Shown: piece by piece, positions 48,945 through 61,092 of the stretch | Position numbering within the stretch: the stretch's first letter is position 1 | Layout of the letters: each line of letters begins with the position of its first letter | Assembly: GCA_945867815.1 (NCBI GenBank) | Contig: CAMBIX010000005.1 | Location: 1 to 64,000 of the forward strand | DNA from: an uncultured Veillonellaceae bacterium | Lineage (GTDB): Bacteria; Bacillota; Negativicutes; Veillonellales; Veillonellaceae | Direction of reading: 5' to 3' | Length of the DNA stretch: 64,000 nucleotides | Made by a program: the position numbers and the translations under genes | Notes under the pieces: model-generated | What the model was told of the DNA's origin: nothing | The model's database searches: none | What the model saw: only the letters and a program-made list of their open reading frames with translations

Positions 48945-49799
48945 TTACCTCTTTTTTAATGATTCTATAGATGCCACTACATCATCGACAGTAATCGCCT
49001 CTTCTGATACGGGCAGTCCTCTCTGATTTAAATAGGCCGTAAGTTGTGATACAGGTGGTACATCTACGCCTGCCTTTTGTAATGTCTCTCTATACTTCAT
49101 AAAAATATCTATAGGCTTCCCATCTAGGAGCACCTTACCATCATCAATAACCAATAAGCGAGTCGCCATTTTAGAAATATCTTCCATATTATGTGATACC
49201 AATATAACGGTAACCCCTTGTTCCTTATGAAGCCGCATAATCTCAGCAAAAATTTCCTCACGTCCTGCTGGATCAAGCCCTGCTGACGGTTCATCAAGAA
49301 CTAAATACTTAGGCTTCATAGCCACCACACCAGCAATCGCTACCCGCCGCATTTGTCCTCCAGACAAATGAAAGGGTGACCGATCCGCATACGTCTTATA
49401 ATCTAGCCCTACAAAGTCCATCGCGTCTTTAACCCGTTGCTCTATTTCTTCTTGTGTAAGTCCTAAATTAGTCGGCCCAAAAGCAATATCCTTAGCAATA
49501 GTTTCTTCAAAAAGCTGATGCTCTGGGTACTGAAAGACCATACCTACCATATGACGGCTCTGTTTTGCTTCTTCTGTTTTATCAGCAAGATTTATACCAT
49601 TAACAGTTACCTGGCCCTCCGTTGGATGCAAAAGGCCATTTAAATGTTGTACCAATGTCGATTTACCTGACCCAGTATGTCCAATAATACCGATAAATTC
49701 ACCTTCATTAATCGTAAGCGATATACCCGTAAGAGCCTGTTTTTCAAAAGGCGTCCCCTGTCCATATGTATATGTAACCGAATCTAATACGATAGGCAT
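48945..49799 (-). CDS. ecfA2: ECF transporter ATPase EcfA2
   Basis: This 284-residue ATPase has Walker [18 protein letters not shown], the Q-loop [23 protein letters not shown] (Q-Y-P-E-x-Q typical of EcfA2), the signature [17 protein letters not shown], and Walker [17 protein letters not shown] with switch His in LVSHNMEDI. It overlaps ecfA1 by 16 bases. Confidence 0.95.
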   Translation of the reverse strand: MPIVLDSVTYTYGQGTPFEKQALTGISLTINEGEFIGIIGHTGSGKSTLVQHLNGLLHPTEGQVTVNGINLADKTEEAKQSRHMVGMVFQYPEHQLFEETIAKDIAFGPTNLGLTQEEIEQRVKDAMDFVGLDYKTYADRSPFHLSGGQMRRVAIAGVVAMKPKYLVLDEPSAGLDPAGREEIFAEIMRLHKEQGVTVILVSHNMEDISKMATRLLVIDDGKVLLDGKPIDIFMKYRETLQKAGVDVPPVSQLTAYLNQRGLPVSEEAITVDDVVASIESLKKR

Positions 49800-50653
49800 A
49801 ATGCATCTCCTAATTCTTTATCCGTAACGATACCTTCTGCTATAGCATAACCATCCTTACGTAATTTATCTGCTACCTCAGCCGCTACGGGTACATCTAA
49901 GCCTAACTCTTTTAAGCTTTCTACCTGTTTAAAAATATCTGCCGGCCGTCCTTCTTGTAAAATATGTCCATTCTTCATAACAACAATACGATCAGCCGTC
50001 ATAGCTTCATCCATAAAATGAGTAATATAAACCACAGTCATATGCTCCTCCTTATGAAGAGCATGTACAGTCTTTAATACATCTTTTCGCCCCATAGGAT
50101 CTAACATAGCCGTTGGTTCATCTAAGACAATACAATCAGGGTTCATAGCCAATACACCCGCAATAGCTATCCGCTGTTTTTGCCCTCCTGATAATAAATG
50201 CGGCGCATGATGTCTATAGGCTTGCATACCTACTACATCTAAAGCTTTATCCACACGCTTTCGAATCTCTGCTGGTGGAACACCTAAATTTTCTGGCCCA
50301 AAAGCTACATCTTCTTCAACAATAGCCGCCACTATCTGGTTATCAGGATTTTGAAAAACCATGCCTACATGACTTCGAATACCCCATAACTTCTCTTCAT
50401 CCTTCGTATCCATCCCCAATACGGATACTGTACCTTCCGTCGGCTCTAATAACACATTAAAATGCTTAGCTAACGTACTTTTACCACTACCATTAGTACC
50501 AATAATAGCTACAAATTCACCTTTATTAATGGTCAAATTAATTTGATCTAATGCCTTCACTTGATTGCCCATTTCATCCTCATATGAATGACTCATACGA
50601 GAAACAACAATCATCGGCTCTCTTTCTCTCGTCTGCATTTCTTCTAGTTCCAT
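49784..50653 (-). CDS. ecfA1: ECF transporter ATPase EcfA1
   Basis: This 289-residue ATPase starts at [12 protein letters not shown] after GGAG. It has Walker [19 protein letters not shown]-loop [27 protein letters not shown], signature [17 protein letters not shown], and Walker [14 protein letters not shown] followed by [10 protein letters not shown] longer frame upstream has poor initiation context. It sits directly after rplQ behind a terminator-like hairpin. Confidence 0.94.
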   Translation of the reverse strand: MELEEMQTREREPMIVVSRMSHSYEDEMGNQVKALDQINLTINKGEFVAIIGTNGSGKSTLAKHFNVLLEPTEGTVSVLGMDTKDEEKLWGIRSHVGMVFQNPDNQIVAAIVEEDVAFGPENLGVPPAEIRKRVDKALDVVGMQAYRHHAPHLLSGGQKQRIAIAGVLAMNPDCIVLDEPTAMLDPMGRKDVLKTVHALHKEEHMTVVYITHFMDEAMTADRIVVMKNGHILQEGRPADIFKQVESLKELGLDVPVAAEVADKLRKDGYAIAEGIVTDKELGDALCLSY

Positions 50654-50749
50654 CCTATGCTCCATACATAACGAATCTATCCCCTTGATAATACGAAAGG
50701 AAAGGCAATTCGTCAACCTTTTTATAGAGAATATGGTTATCAAATATAA

Positions 50750-50792
50750 AAAAAATAGTGCCTCCCTTAGAAGACACTACTCTTTATAGAAA
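50750..50792 (-). terminator. Terminator-like hairpin after rplQ
   Basis: On the minus strand, AGTAGTGTCTTC-TAA-GGGAGGCACTATT with G-U pairs is followed by TTTTTTTT. It probably ends most transcription of the ribosomal super-operon before the ECF genes. Confidence 0.7.
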
Positions 50793-50797
50793 TTAGA

Positions 50798-51136
50798 TTA
50801 AACTAATTCAATAATAGCCTGCGGTGCTGCGTCACCTTTACGTAAGTTTGTTTTAATAACGCGCGTATAACCGCCTTGACGATCTGCATACTTTGGTGCA
50901 ATTTCATCAAATAATTTTTTTACAATGCTTTCATCCATGATATAAGCCAATACTTGACGACGAGCATGTAAGTCGCCACGTTTAGCTAACGTAATCATCT
51001 GTTCAGCAAGACCACGTAATTCTTTAGCCTTTGCTTCCGTTGTTTCGATACGATCATATTGGAAGAAAGATGTTAACATGCCGCGGAATAATGCTTTACG
51101 AGCAGAACTATTACGGCCTAATTTTCTATAAGACAT
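50798..51136 (-). CDS. rplQ: 50S ribosomal protein L17
   Basis: This 112-residue protein ([60 protein letters not shown], then [23 protein letters not shown]) is a complete L17. It is the last ribosomal gene of the super-operon, 11 bases after rpoA. Confidence 0.97.
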   Translation of the reverse strand: MSYRKLGRNSSARKALFRGMLTSFFQYDRIETTEAKAKELRGLAEQMITLAKRGDLHARRQVLAYIMDESIVKKLFDEIAPKYADRQGGYTRVIKTNLRKGDAAPQAIIELV

Positions 51137-51147
51137 CTCTAATCCTC

Positions 51148-52149
51148 CTATTCACCTTTTTGCTTTAATGTAAATCCACCCTGCGGATGATTCTGAAGTT
51201 TTTCTTCAATTTCATCAATTGATTTAGAACCTAAATTACGAACTTTACGTAAATCATCAATTGACTTATCTAACAAGTCCGCAATTGTATTAATACCAGC
51301 ACGTTTTAAGCAGTTATAGGCACGTACTGACAATTCTAAATCATCAATTGGAATCTGAGCTGGGCCTTCGTCAACTGGTTCTGCTTCTTCTTCACCGTTA
51401 ACGATTTCCCCTTCATATTCATCAGCGTTCAGACTAATCATTTCAGCAGAATGCGCCAATTTAGTAAAGTTCCCCAAATAGCTAATCATAATAGCTGCCG
51501 ATTTTGCAACAGCATCCGCTGCTGTAATAGAACCATCTGTCCAAACTTCTAAAGTCAACTTATCAAAGTCCATTTCGTTGCCGACACGAACATCGCCGAC
51601 TTCATACTTAGCACGAAGAATAGGAGAATAAATGGAATCAATTGGAATCTGACCAATTACATCATCATCCCGCTTATTCTTTGTTGATGGAACATATCCT
51701 TTGCCTCGGTCAATGCGAATGTCCATAGACAAATGACCTACTTCATCCATAGTGGCAATAACCAAATCTGGATTTAGTATTTCCACTTCTGGTGGAAATT
51801 GGTTAGCAAAATCATCAGCCGTTACTACACCATCTTTTTGAATATCTACATGGATATCCAATGGTACCTGTGCTTCGCTATCTAAGCGAAGACGCAATTG
51901 CTTAAGATTTAGGATTATATCCGTAACGTCTTCACGAACTCCTGTAATCGTCGAGAATTCATGTAAAACACCATCGATTTTAATGGACGTAATCGCTGCT
52001 CCATCCAAGGATGAAAGCAAAATCCGACGTAAGCTATTACCGAGTGTAATACCATAACCACGGTCCAATGGTTCACATACGAATTTACCGTAGCGGCCAT
52101 CCTCGGTCATATCGACTTTCTCGATTCTAAGTTTTTTTTCTTCGCTCAT
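51148..52149 (-). CDS. rpoA: RNA polymerase alpha subunit
   Basis: This 333-residue protein has an N-terminal assembly domain ([50 protein letters not shown]) and a C-terminal domain for promoter and activator contacts ([51 protein letters not shown]). An acidic linker joins them. Confidence 0.98.
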   Translation of the reverse strand: MSEEKKLRIEKVDMTEDGRYGKFVCEPLDRGYGITLGNSLRRILLSSLDGAAITSIKIDGVLHEFSTITGVREDVTDIILNLKQLRLRLDSEAQVPLDIHVDIQKDGVVTADDFANQFPPEVEILNPDLVIATMDEVGHLSMDIRIDRGKGYVPSTKNKRDDDVIGQIPIDSIYSPILRAKYEVGDVRVGNEMDFDKLTLEVWTDGSITAADAVAKSAAIMISYLGNFTKLAHSAEMISLNADEYEGEIVNGEEEAEPVDEGPAQIPIDDLELSVRAYNCLKRAGINTIADLLDKSIDDLRKVRNLGSKSIDEIEEKLQNHPQGGFTLKQKGE

Positions 52150-52227
52150 TAGGACAATCCTCCTGTAAATCCCGTCACTACTATGTATTTACGGCTCAAT
52201 TCTAATAACTGAATTGTCTGCACTGGA

Positions 52228-52617
52228 TTATACACGACGACGTTTAGGCGGACGGCATCCGTTATGAGGGATTGGAGTTACGTCTTTAATACTTGTTACT
52301 TCAAGACCAGTAGCCTGCAAAGCACGAATAGCAGCTTCACGACCAGCACCAGGGCCTTTTACGTATACTTCTACCTGACGAAGACCATGTTCCATAGCGG
52401 CTTTAGCTGCTTGTTCTGCTGCCATCTGAGCTGCAAATGGTGTGCTTTTACGGGAACCACGGAATCCTAATCCACCAGCAGATGCCCAAGAAAGAGCATT
52501 ACCGTTCGTATCTGTTAACGTTACAATTGTATTATTGAAAGTGGAACGAATATGAGCCGCACCGGATTCAATGTGTTTTTTTTCTTTTCTTTTACTTCTA
52601 ACTACTTTTTTAGCCAC
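52228..52617 (-). CDS. rpsK: 30S ribosomal protein S11
   Basis: This 129-residue protein contains [81 protein letters not shown] and ends [13 protein letters not shown]. Only about 80 bases separate it from rpoA, leaving no room for rpsD, which stands here in many bacteria. Confidence 0.98.
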   Translation of the reverse strand: MAKKVVRSKRKEKKHIESGAAHIRSTFNNTIVTLTDTNGNALSWASAGGLGFRGSRKSTPFAAQMAAEQAAKAAMEHGLRQVEVYVKGPGAGREAAIRALQATGLEVTSIKDVTPIPHNGCRPPKRRRV

Positions 52618-52634
52618 GCGTTATCCCTCCTTTA

Positions 52635-53003
52635 TTATTTCTTTTTACCAGCTACCGCTTTTCTAGGGCCCTTACGAGTTCTAGCATTTGTCTTTGTCCG
52701 CTGTCCACGGCAAGGCAATCCCATACGATGACGGCGGCCACGATAGGAGTTGATTTCAACTAAACGCTTAATATTTAGAGCTTCTTCACGACGAAGATCC
52801 CCTTCTACTTTGTATCCATCATCCAATACTGTACGGATTTTAGCTACTTCATCTTCTGTTAAATCACGTACACGAGTATCTGGGTTGATACCTGTCTTAG
52901 CCAAAATTTCTTTGGATAAAGTCAAGCCAATACCATAAATATAAGTCAATCCGATTTCAATACGTTTGTCGCGTGGTAAGTCTACACCGGCTATACGTGC
53001 CAT
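52635..53003 (-). CDS. rpsM: 30S ribosomal protein S13
   Basis: This 122-residue protein ([111 protein letters not shown]) is a complete S13 with the canonical basic tail. Confidence 0.98.
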   Translation of the reverse strand: MARIAGVDLPRDKRIEIGLTYIYGIGLTLSKEILAKTGINPDTRVRDLTEDEVAKIRTVLDDGYKVEGDLRREEALNIKRLVEINSYRGRRHRMGLPCRGQRTKTNARTRKGPRKAVAGKKK

Positions 53004-53025
53004 CTATCAATCCACCTCCTTGCAA

Positions 53026-53139
53026 TTAACCTTGTTTCTGTTTATGTTTCGGATTTTCGCAAATAACCATTACACGGCCTTTACGTTTAATAATTTTACA
53101 CTTTTCACACATCTTTTTTACTGACGGTTTAACCTTCAT
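53026..53139 (-). CDS. rpmJ: 50S ribosomal protein L36
   Basis: This 37-residue protein starts [20 protein letters not shown] and ends NPKHKQKQG. The zinc-binding set C-x2-C...C...H is intact, so this is the C+ form. It lies between infA and rpsM after AGGAGGT. Confidence 0.96.
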   Translation of the reverse strand: MKVKPSVKKMCEKCKIIKRKGRVMVICENPKHKQKQG

Positions 53140-53167
53140 TAGTACCTCCTCTGTGGATGTCTTTCAC

Positions 53168-53386
53168 TTATTTAAAGCGATAAGTAATACGACCACGATT
53201 CAAATCATATGGCGTTAATTCCATAGTCACTTTATCACCGGGAAGAATACGAATAAAATTCATACGCATTTTACCGGATACATGAGCTAATACCACATGA
53301 CCATTTTCAAGTTCAACCTTGAACATAGCATTCGGCAATGCTTCAAGTACGGTACCTTCCACTTCAATAACGTCTTCTTTTGACAT
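53168..53386 (-). CDS. infA: Translation initiation factor IF-1
   Basis: This 72-residue protein ([72 protein letters not shown]) has the standard OB fold. It starts at the ATG typical of the family; a longer frame adds nine unrelated residues. Confidence 0.97.
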   Translation of the reverse strand: MSKEDVIEVEGTVLEALPNAMFKVELENGHVVLAHVSGKMRMNFIRILPGDKVTMELTPYDLNRGRITYRFK

Positions 53387-53409
53387 ATCATTAATCCTCT
53401 GGCAGCCTA

Positions 53410-54180
53410 TCAATCTATCAAACGCGGTTTACTCCGCATGGTCAAAATCTCTGGGCCATTTTCTGTAATCACTATTGTGTGTTCAAAATGAGCTGCCGGT
53501 TTACCATCTAAAGTAACCGTTGTCCAGTCATCACGAAGCACTTCTACTTCATATGTTCCCATGGTAATCATTGGTTCAATACATAAAACCATACCTGGTT
53601 TTATCTTAGGTCCGTGTCCAGCAGACCCATAGTTAGGTATTTGTGGATCTTCATGCATATCACGACCAAGGCCATGACCTACGAAATCCCTTACAACGCC
53701 ATAGCCAAATCCTTCACAATACGTTTGTACTGCATGAGAAATATCGCCGATATGGTTGCCTGGTACGGCCTGTTCAATTCCCTTAAACAAGCTTTCTTCC
53801 GTAACCTTCAATAATTTAGTAACCGCTGGTTTTACATGTCCTACAGGAACTGTTATAGCAGAATCACCTTGATACCCATTTACTGCAGCCACTAAATCAA
53901 TACTAATGACATCGCCATTTCTCAACTTAGTCTTTGCATTAGGAATTCCATGAACAACAACATCATTAACTGACGCACAAATAGTTGCCGGAAACCCGCA
54001 GTAACCTTTACAACTTGGCACACCGCCATGGCTGCGAATATACTCTTCAGCTAACCGATCCAATTCCAAGGTACTAACCCCTGGTTTAATGGCTTTAGTT
54101 AGCATCTCAAGTGTATCTGCCGTCAAACGACAAGCCTGTTTTATATATTCAATCTCTTCGGGTGTCTTAAGGATAATCAT
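53410..54180 (-). CDS. map: Methionine aminopeptidase
   Basis: This 256-residue type I enzyme has metal ligands in [26 protein letters not shown] (two Asp), [21 protein letters not shown] (His), [13 protein letters not shown] (Glu) and [13 protein letters not shown] (Glu). It removes initiator methionine from new proteins. It is 5 bases from adk. Confidence 0.97.
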   Translation of the reverse strand: MIILKTPEEIEYIKQACRLTADTLEMLTKAIKPGVSTLELDRLAEEYIRSHGGVPSCKGYCGFPATICASVNDVVVHGIPNAKTKLRNGDVISIDLVAAVNGYQGDSAITVPVGHVKPAVTKLLKVTEESLFKGIEQAVPGNHIGDISHAVQTYCEGFGYGVVRDFVGHGLGRDMHEDPQIPNYGSAGHGPKIKPGMVLCIEPMITMGTYEVEVLRDDWTTVTLDGKPAAHFEHTIVITENGPEILTMRSKPRLID

Positions 54181-54185
54181 ACGTA

Positions 54186-54749
54186 TTACCGTCCCAATGC
54201 ATTAACAATATCTGTAAACACATCATCAACATCTTGTAAGCCATTAATATCTTTATAAATACCACTATTGCGATAATAATCAATCAATGGTTTAGTTGAC
54301 TCTTCATAGACAGTCAGACGCTTCTGTACTGTTTCCGGTTTGTCATCATCACGGTTTTCAAGACGTGCGCGTTCACTGATACGACGAACCAATTCATCTG
54401 ATGGAACATTCAAATTAACTACGGCATCTAAGGCAATACCCATTTCTTTTAAGATAGCATCTAAAGAAACAGCCTGTGCGGTTGTCCGTGGGAAGCCATC
54501 AAGAATAAAACCTTTTTTGCAGTCGTCTTTAGCTAGCCGTTCTTTAACGATACCAACAGTAACGCTGTCAGGTACCAATTGACCAGCATCCATATACTTC
54601 TTAGCCTCAAGTCCAAGGGGCGTCTGTTCCTTAACTGCTGCACGGAACATATCGCCAGTTGAAATTTGAGGGATATTATACTTTTCAATTAAACGAGCTG
54701 CCTGAGTGCCTTTACCTGCACCAGGAGGTCCCATTAATAAAATATACAT
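54186..54749 (-). CDS. adk: Adenylate kinase
   Basis: This 187-residue protein has a P-loop in [38 protein letters not shown], the lid start [37 protein letters not shown], and [14 protein letters not shown]. It is the short-lid form without the zinc cysteines found in many relatives. Confidence 0.97.
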   Translation of the reverse strand: MYILLMGPPGAGKGTQAARLIEKYNIPQISTGDMFRAAVKEQTPLGLEAKKYMDAGQLVPDSVTVGIVKERLAKDDCKKGFILDGFPRTTAQAVSLDAILKEMGIALDAVVNLNVPSDELVRRISERARLENRDDDKPETVQKRLTVYEESTKPLIDYYRNSGIYKDINGLQDVDDVFTDIVNALGR

Positions 54750-54761
54750 ATAGTTTCCCTC

Positions 54762-56024
54762 CTATTTAACAAACCCTTTATAATGTCTTGTTAAAGCCAT
54801 GGACTCAGCTTGCTGCATTGTATCAAGAGCTACACCTACGACAATCAAAATAGCCGTACCGCCAAAGTAAACACCTTGTACGTTGGTAATATATCCCATG
54901 AAGTTTGGTAACACAGCAATAAATGCCAAGAAGATAGCACCTGCCAATGTAATACGTGTCATAACACGATCAATATATTGAGCCGTTGGTTTCCCCGGAC
55001 GAAGCCCTGGAATAAAACCACCTTGCTTTTTCATATTGTCAGCTACATCATTGATATTTAAAGAAATAGCTGTATAGAAATACGTGAAGAATATGATTAA
55101 AGCTACATACAACACTGTATTTTCCCATGTACCCCAAGCAAATAAATCAGCAAACCACTTAATCGTTGCATTCTGAACAAATTGTGCCAATGTTACAGGG
55201 AACATCAAAATAGATGATGCAAAGATGATAGGCATAACATTAGCTTGGTTAACCTGTAACGGTAAAAAGCTAGTGTGACCACCATACATTTTACGCCCTA
55301 CAACACGCTTAGCGTATTGAATAGGAATACGACGCTGTCCACGAACAACAGCTACAACTAAAACAACAAGGGCTATAGCCATAACTGCAAATAAAACAGC
55401 TTGGAATAAATTAATTGTCCCTACCTTCAAGTACTGATAAATTGTTTCCATACCAGAAGGAAAACGAGCTACGATACCAGCAAAGATAATCAAAGAAATA
55501 CCATTACCAATACCATACGCTGTAATACGTTCACCGACCCACATCAAAAATACGGTGCCGGCTGTTAGAATAATAGCTACCACAAAAACAGATAAAATAC
55601 TGTTATCTAGTAGGGCATTATTCATACGCAAAGCATAAGCCATACCAAAAGCCTGAACAAAGCCAAGGCCAACGGTAGCATATCTCGTTATAGCTGTAAT
55701 CTTACGTCGCCCTTCTTCACCATCTTTACTCCATTCTTCAAAGATCGGCACAACAGCTGTTAACAACTGCATAATGATAGCCGCATTGATATAAGGAGTA
55801 ATACTCATAGCGAACAAGGAAAATTTACTTAAAGCACCACCAGAAAACATATCCAACAAACCAAACAAACTACCGCTTGAGAATAAGCTTTCTATAACAT
55901 TTGGGTCAACGCCTGGCACTGGAATATAGCAGCCAAGGCGGAAAACCACAAACATTAACAGTGTGTATAAAACTTTATTACGCAGCTCACGTACTTGATA
56001 GAGATTCAAGAGGCCTTGTAGCAC
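54762..56024 (-). CDS. secY: Preprotein translocase subunit SecY
   Basis: This 420-residue protein has ten membrane segments: RNKVLYTLLMFVVFRLGCYIPVPGVDPNVIESLF at the start, INAAIIMQLLTAVVPIFEEWSKDGEEGRRKI, and VRGQRRIPIQYAKRVVGRKMYGG in the long cytoplasmic loop. FIPGLRPGKPTAQYIDRVMTRITLAG is near the end. It forms the protein-conducting channel with SecE/G encoded elsewhere. Confidence 0.98.
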   Translation of the reverse strand: MLQGLLNLYQVRELRNKVLYTLLMFVVFRLGCYIPVPGVDPNVIESLFSSGSLFGLLDMFSGGALSKFSLFAMSITPYINAAIIMQLLTAVVPIFEEWSKDGEEGRRKITAITRYATVGLGFVQAFGMAYALRMNNALLDNSILSVFVVAIILTAGTVFLMWVGERITAYGIGNGISLIIFAGIVARFPSGMETIYQYLKVGTINLFQAVLFAVMAIALVVLVVAVVRGQRRIPIQYAKRVVGRKMYGGHTSFLPLQVNQANVMPIIFASSILMFPVTLAQFVQNATIKWFADLFAWGTWENTVLYVALIIFFTYFYTAISLNINDVADNMKKQGGFIPGLRPGKPTAQYIDRVMTRITLAGAIFLAFIAVLPNFMGYITNVQGVYFGGTAILIVVGVALDTMQQAESMALTRHYKGFVK

Positions 56025-56025
56025 C

Positions 56026-56466
56026 CTAAATCACCTCTACTTTTCCGCCTGCTGCCGTAATTTTTTCTTCTGCAGATTTCGTAAATCCGTTAGCAATAAC
56101 CGTTAATTTCTTTTCTAATGTGCCATTGCCAAGAATACGAATGCCATCACGCACGTTCTTTAAGATACCAGATTCAATTAATGCAACTGGATCAACTGTA
56201 TCGCCATCGTTAAAACGATTCAACTGAGAAATATTAACTTCTGCATATTGTTTAGCGAATACATTTTTAAAGCCACGTTTCGGCAAACGACGATAAAGAG
56301 GCATTTGTCCGCCTTCAAAACCAGTACGAACACCGCCACCAGAACGAGAATTCTGACCTTTCTGACCACGACCAGCTGTCTTACCTAAACCAGATCCTAA
56401 GCCACGACCACGACGAGTTCTGCTTTTCTTCGAACCTTCTACTGAAACTAATTCATGAAGTTTCAT
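56026..56466 (-). CDS. rplO: 50S ribosomal protein L15
   Basis: This 146-residue protein starts at [66 protein letters not shown] after AGGAGGTG. It is typical of L15, with the Gly/Arg-rich extension at the front. Confidence 0.97.
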   Translation of the reverse strand: MKLHELVSVEGSKKSRTRRGRGLGSGLGKTAGRGQKGQNSRSGGGVRTGFEGGQMPLYRRLPKRGFKNVFAKQYAEVNISQLNRFNDGDTVDPVALIESGILKNVRDGIRILGNGTLEKKLTVIANGFTKSAEEKITAAGGKVEVI

Positions 56467-56486
56467 TCGGTGCACCTCCTTATCTA

Positions 56487-56666
56487 TTATAATTCTTCTA
56501 CAGTAACTAAATGTCTAACTTTTTGAAGCATCCCTTTAATCTGAGGAGTAGCTTCTTTTACAACTTGGGAATTTGTCTTTGTTAATCCCAACGCTTTTAC
56601 TGTCGCCCGTTGATCTTCAGGACGACCAATTAAGCTACGAGATAATGTAACTTTTACCTGTGCCAT
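56487..56666 (-). CDS. rpmD: 50S ribosomal protein L30
   Basis: This 59-residue protein starts [20 protein letters not shown], continues through [20 protein letters not shown] and ends HLVTVEEL with TAA at 56,487-56,489. It is a complete L30 between rpsE and rplO. Confidence 0.96.
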   Translation of the reverse strand: MAQVKVTLSRSLIGRPEDQRATVKALGLTKTNSQVVKEATPQIKGMLQKVRHLVTVEEL

Positions 56667-56683
56667 ATGTATCGATCTCCCTA

Positions 56684-57184
56684 TTATTCAAAAATTTCAG
56701 CAACAGTCTTACCGCGAAGTGCTGCTACGTCAGCAGCGCGTTTTAACTGACTTAAACCTTCAATTGTTGCACGAACCATATTATTAGGGTTAGAAGAACC
56801 TAATGATTTGGTTAATATATTACGGATACCTGTTAATTCAAGTACCGCACGAACTGGACCGCCTGCAATAACGCCAGTACCTTCAGCAGCTGGTTTCAAG
56901 AAAACACTGCCTGCACCAAAACGGCCAGTTACAGTAAACGGAATCGTACCGTTCTTGATTTCTACATGAATTAAATTTTTCTTAGCATCATCAATGCCTT
57001 TGCGAATTGCTTCTGGTACTTCGGCTGCTTTACCTAAACCTACGCCAATATGACCATTGCCGTCACCGACAACAACCAAAGCGCTGAAGGAAAAACGACG
57101 ACCACCTTTTACAACTTTGGCAACACGGTTGATGAATACAACTCTTTCTTTAAGATCAAGACTTGTGTAGTCAATTCTTGCCAT
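56684..57184 (-). CDS. rpsE: 30S ribosomal protein S5
   Basis: This 166-residue protein contains [62 protein letters not shown] and [49 protein letters not shown]: both S5 domains are complete. Confidence 0.98.
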   Translation of the reverse strand: MARIDYTSLDLKERVVFINRVAKVVKGGRRFSFSALVVVGDGNGHIGVGLGKAAEVPEAIRKGIDDAKKNLIHVEIKNGTIPFTVTGRFGAGSVFLKPAAEGTGVIAGGPVRAVLELTGIRNILTKSLGSSNPNNMVRATIEGLSQLKRAADVAALRGKTVAEIFE

Positions 57185-57202
57185 GTATAACGTTCCTCCC
57201 TC

Positions 57203-57574
57203 TTAGAATTTAAGGCCAGCTTCACGAGCACCTTCTGCAAGGGCTGCTACACGACCATGATAAATATAACCGCCACGGTCAAATACAACCGTGTCAATTC
57301 CTTTAGCGATAGCACGTTTAGCTACTAATTCGCCAACAGCTTTAGCAGCAGCTACGTTACCACCATAATTTAAGTTTAATTCTTTATCCAATGAGTTAGC
57401 GGATACAATTGTATTACCTGCTACATCATCAATAATTTGTGCATAAATATTGCTTAAACTGCGATATACGTTCAAACGCGGACGTTGTGCTGTCCCCGAA
57501 ATGTGACGGCGTAAACGAAGATGACGTTTTGCACGAGCAATATTTCTTTTGGACTTACGAGCCAAGGTGTTCAC
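57203..57574 (-). CDS. rplR: 50S ribosomal protein L18
   Basis: This 123-residue protein has [50 protein letters not shown], then [26 protein letters not shown]. It is a complete L18. An in-frame Met near the front ([11 protein letters not shown]) is the likely start. Confidence 0.97.
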   Translation of the reverse strand: MNTLARKSKRNIARAKRHLRLRRHISGTAQRPRLNVYRSLSNIYAQIIDDVAGNTIVSANSLDKELNLNYGGNVAAAKAVGELVAKRAIAKGIDTVVFDRGGYIYHGRVAALAEGAREAGLKF

Positions 57575-57593
57575 TCCTTCCTAATAGCTTCTA

Positions 57594-58139
57594 TTATTTA
57601 CCCTTTGCGCCAGCTTTACCAGCTTTACGACGAACAAATTCGCCTTGATAACGGATACCTTTACCTTTGTAAGGTTCTGGTTGTCTCCATTTACGAATAT
57701 TAGCTGCTACTGCACCAACAACTTCCTTATCTGCACCAGATACAACAATCTGATTAGCAGCTGGAACATCAATTTTAATTCCTTCTGGAGCATCCATTTC
57801 TACTGGGTGAGAGAAGCCTAGAGTCAACACTAGTTTTTCACCTTTTTTTGCTGCTCTGTAACCAACACCGTTGATTTCCAAAGTTTTAGAGAAACCTTCG
57901 GTTACGCCTTTTACCATATTAGCAATAAGAGCGCGCGTTAATCCGTGCAACGAACGATGATTCTTATCATCACTCGGACGGGACACCGTGATTACATTCC
58001 CTTCCACAGCAATATTGATTTCTGGATGTAAGCTGCGAGATAATTCCCCGTTAGGACCTTTTACGGTCATATGATGATTATCATATGTTACCGTAACGCC
58101 AGCAGGAATCTCGATAGGCATTCTACCGACACGTGACAT
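57594..58139 (-). CDS. rplF: 50S ribosomal protein L6
   Basis: This 181-residue protein ([43 protein letters not shown], then [34 protein letters not shown]) is a complete two-domain L6. Confidence 0.98.
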   Translation of the reverse strand: MSRVGRMPIEIPAGVTVTYDNHHMTVKGPNGELSRSLHPEINIAVEGNVITVSRPSDDKNHRSLHGLTRALIANMVKGVTEGFSKTLEINGVGYRAAKKGEKLVLTLGFSHPVEMDAPEGIKIDVPAANQIVVSGADKEVVGAVAANIRKWRQPEPYKGKGIRYQGEFVRRKAGKAGAKGK

Positions 58140-58162
58140 TCTACTTTCCTCCTATTGCTTAA

Positions 58163-58561
58163 TTACCAAACGTAAGCAATTACTTCGCCGCCAAGACCTT
58201 CTTTACGAGCTTTCTTATCGCTCATAACGCCTTTAGACGTAGAAATAATAGCCACACCTAAACCGCCTAATACACGAGGAAGTTCTTCTTTCTTCGCATA
58301 AATACGCAAGCCCGGCTTAGAAATACGTTTAATACCGGTAATTACTTTTTCACCATTTGCGCCATATTTTAACGTTACTTTTAACGTAACTAATTTACCG
58401 TTTTCTACTGATTCAATATTCTTAATGAAACCTTCTTCTTTAAGAATAGTAAGGACTGCTGCCTTAATTTTAGATGCTGGAATTTCCACTGTTTCATGAA
58501 GTGCCGCATTTGCATTACGAATACGTGTAAGCATATCCGCAATTGGATCAGTCATTGTCAT
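58163..58561 (-). CDS. rpsH: 30S ribosomal protein S8
   Basis: This 132-residue protein ([45 protein letters not shown], then [52 protein letters not shown]) is a complete S8. In other bacteria S8 represses the spc operon at the rplE start. Confidence 0.98.
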   Translation of the reverse strand: MTMTDPIADMLTRIRNANAALHETVEIPASKIKAAVLTILKEEGFIKNIESVENGKLVTLKVTLKYGANGEKVITGIKRISKPGLRIYAKKEELPRVLGGLGVAIISTSKGVMSDKKARKEGLGGEVIAYVW

Positions 58562-58588
58562 ATTCTAAAAACCTCCTCTCGTAAGTTA

Positions 58589-58858
58589 TTACCAACTAGC
58601 TTTTTTAACGCCAGGAATTTGTCCTTTATACGCCAATTCACGGAACGCGATACGGCTAATACCGAATTTACGCATATATCCATGAGGACGACCGGTCAAA
58701 TTGCAACGATTATGCAAACGAGTAGGAGATGCATTAGCCGGTAACTGGGATAAAGCTTCATAATCGCCAGCTTCCTTTAACGCTTTGCGTTTTGCGGCAT
58801 ATTTTGCAACGATTCTAGCACGTTTCTTTTCACGTTCGATCATAGACTTTTTAGCCAT
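58589..58858 (-). CDS. rpsN: 30S ribosomal protein S14 (zinc-free type)
   Basis: This 89-residue protein starts at [36 protein letters not shown]. It lacks the two CxxC zinc pairs of the short S14 form, so it is the long C-minus type. The end [34 protein letters not shown] is canonical. Confidence 0.97.
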   Translation of the reverse strand: MAKKSMIEREKKRARIVAKYAAKRKALKEAGDYEALSQLPANASPTRLHNRCNLTGRPHGYMRKFGISRIAFRELAYKGQIPGVKKASW

Positions 58859-58874
58859 CTGTGTGTTCCTCCTA

Positions 58875-59414
58875 TTATTTTTCGAAAGGCATACCAAACA
58901 ATGTTAATAATTCACGAGCTTCTTCATCAGTTTCAGCCGATGTTACTACGATAACATCCATACCTGTAACTCGTTCTACCTGATCATATTCGATTTCAGG
59001 GAAAATCAATTGTTCTTTTAGCCCTAATGCATAGTTACCACGACCATCAAAAGCCGTTGCACTTACACCGCGGAAGTCACGCACACGAGGTAATGCGATA
59101 TTAACTAATTTATCCAAAAATTCATACATGCGTTCACCACGAAGCGTTACCTTCGTACCTAATGCCATGCCTTCACGAACTTTGAAGTTTGCAATGGATT
59201 TTTTAGCTTTAGTAATAACTGGTTTTTGGCCAGCGATAATTGTCAAATCCTTAACAGCAGAATCTAACGCTTTCGCATTATTAACAGCATCACCAACGCC
59301 AATATTAATAACGATCTTTTCTAACTTCGGAATCTGCATTACATTATCATATTTGAACTTATTCTGTAATGCTTCACGAATTTCAGATGTATATTTTTCA
59401 CTTAAACGAGACAT
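58875..59414 (-). CDS. rplE: 50S ribosomal protein L5
   Basis: This 179-residue protein ([96 protein letters not shown]) is a complete L5, which binds 5S rRNA. Confidence 0.98.
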   Translation of the reverse strand: MSRLSEKYTSEIREALQNKFKYDNVMQIPKLEKIVINIGVGDAVNNAKALDSAVKDLTIIAGQKPVITKAKKSIANFKVREGMALGTKVTLRGERMYEFLDKLVNIALPRVRDFRGVSATAFDGRGNYALGLKEQLIFPEIEYDQVERVTGMDVIVVTSAETDEEARELLTLFGMPFEK

Positions 59415-59435
59415 TCGTAGAACCTCCTTTCCCTA

Positions 59436-59756
59436 TTATTTATCGATTACAGCGCCACTTTTTACTGCTGCACGAACGAATTTCCCATCTTTTTCAACTT
59501 TCTTAATGCGAGTTGGTTCTTTTGTTTCTGGATCAACAAGCATTACATTAGATGCATGGATAGGTGCTTCCTTCGTAATAATACCGCCCTGCGGATTTGC
59601 TTGGGATGGCTTCGTATGGCGTTTTACCAAATTAATCCCTTTTACAATAACGCGTTGTTTTTTCGGTTCAGCAGCGATAATTTCACCTTTTTTACCTTTT
59701 TCTTTACCGGAGATAACAACAACGGTATCGCCTTTTTTTACATGAAGTTTAGACAT
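59436..59756 (-). CDS. rplX: 50S ribosomal protein L24
   Basis: This 106-residue protein ([69 protein letters not shown]) has a complete KOW domain and tail. Confidence 0.97.
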   Translation of the reverse strand: MSKLHVKKGDTVVVISGKEKGKKGEIIAAEPKKQRVIVKGINLVKRHTKPSQANPQGGIITKEAPIHASNVMLVDPETKEPTRIKKVEKDGKFVRAAVKSGAVIDK

Positions 59757-59772
59757 GCTGTAGTTCCTCCTA

Positions 59773-60141
59773 TTACAATACTTCAGGTGCTAGTGAAATA
59801 ATTTTCATGAAGTCTTTTTCACGAAGTTCACGAGCTACTGGTCCAAAAATACGAGTGCCGCGAGGACTCTTGTCATCTTTAATAACTACAGCAGCATTTT
59901 CGTCAAAACGGATATAGGAACCATCAGCACGACGAATTCCTTTACGTGAACGAACGATAACTGCCTTAACTACGTCGCCTTTCTTGACAACGCCACCGGG
60001 TGATGCATCTTTTACAGAAGCAACGATTACGTCCCCGATATTGCCGAATTTACGATAAGAACCACCCATTACCTGGATGCACATAATGCGTTTAGCACCA
60101 GTATTATCGGCAACATTCAAAATTGTTTGTTGCTGGATCAT
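59773..60141 (-). CDS. rplN: 50S ribosomal protein L14
   Basis: This 122-residue protein ([87 protein letters not shown]) is a complete L14. Confidence 0.98.
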   Translation of the reverse strand: MIQQQTILNVADNTGAKRIMCIQVMGGSYRKFGNIGDVIVASVKDASPGGVVKKGDVVKAVIVRSRKGIRRADGSYIRFDENAAVVIKDDKSPRGTRIFGPVARELREKDFMKIISLAPEVL

Positions 60142-60165
60142 CGTTTTTCCTCCTTACATCCCTGA

Positions 60166-60426
60166 TTATTGTTGTCTTTCCAAAATTTCAACAACTCTCC
60201 AACGTTTATCTTTCGATAATGGACGAGTTTCTTCCATTTTTACAATATCTCCAATTTGGCATTCATTGTTTTCATCATGAGCCTTATATTTTTTATTAGT
60301 TACCATTGGCTTGTTATATAATTCGTGTTGCACTTTACGTTCAACAGAGACAACAACAGTTTTATCCATTTTGTCACTAACTACTTTGCCAACACGGACT
60401 TTGCGTACATTTCTTACTTCTGCCAC
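60166..60426 (-). CDS. rpsQ: 30S ribosomal protein S17
   Basis: This 86-residue protein ([75 protein letters not shown]) is a complete S17. Confidence 0.97.
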   Translation of the reverse strand: MAEVRNVRKVRVGKVVSDKMDKTVVVSVERKVQHELYNKPMVTNKKYKAHDENNECQIGDIVKMEETRPLSKDKRWRVVEILERQQ

Positions 60427-60464
60427 GACCTTAGCCTCCTTTTCAATCCAAACAAAATTTGTTA

Positions 60465-60665
60465 TTATGCGTTTCCTTTAATTTCTTCTTCGCGCTGAAC
60501 AGTCTTGATCCGCGCAATAGTCTTCTTTACTTCACGAATACGCATCGGATTTTCCAATTGACCAGTTGCAAGCTGAAAACGGAGGTTAAATAACTCTTCT
60601 TTAAGTCCAGCAATTTTTTCTTCCATTTCGGCAGCGCTCATGTTGCGGATTTCATTAACCTTCAT
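60465..60665 (-). CDS. rpmC: 50S ribosomal protein L29
   Basis: This 66-residue protein ([59 protein letters not shown]) is a complete L29. Its start overlaps the rplP end by 11 bases. Confidence 0.97.
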   Translation of the reverse strand: MKVNEIRNMSAAEMEEKIAGLKEELFNLRFQLATGQLENPMRIREVKKTIARIKTVQREEEIKGNA

Positions 60666-61092
60666 TTACGTCACCACCCAATTCTTTACCCTTAACAACG
60701 AATTTCGTCTTGATTGGTAGTTTATGACCAGCCAAACGCATAGCTTCACGAGCGATTTCTTCCGTTACGCCATCCATTTCAAATAAAACACGGCCTGGTT
60801 TTACTACTGCAACCCAATATTCTGGATTCCCTTTACCAGAACCCATACGAGTACCAGCTGGTCTTGCTGTTACTGGTTTATCAGGGAAAATCTTAATCCA
60901 TACTTGACCACCACGTTTAATATAACGTGTCATGGCAATACGGGCAGCTTCGATTTGACGGTTTGTAATCCATGACGGTTCTAATGCAACCAAACCATAT
61001 TCACCATGGGCTACTTTATTGCCACGCATAGCACGGCCTTTCATACGTCCGCGGAATTGCTTACGATGTTTTACACGCTTTGGGATTAGCAT
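60655..61092 (-). CDS. rplP: 50S ribosomal protein L16
   Basis: This 145-residue protein ([100 protein letters not shown]) is a complete L16. It overlaps rpsC by 1 base. Confidence 0.98.
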   Translation of the reverse strand: MLIPKRVKHRKQFRGRMKGRAMRGNKVAHGEYGLVALEPSWITNRQIEAARIAMTRYIKRGGQVWIKIFPDKPVTARPAGTRMGSGKGNPEYWVAVVKPGRVLFEMDGVTEEIAREAMRLAGHKLPIKTKFVVKGKELGGDVNEG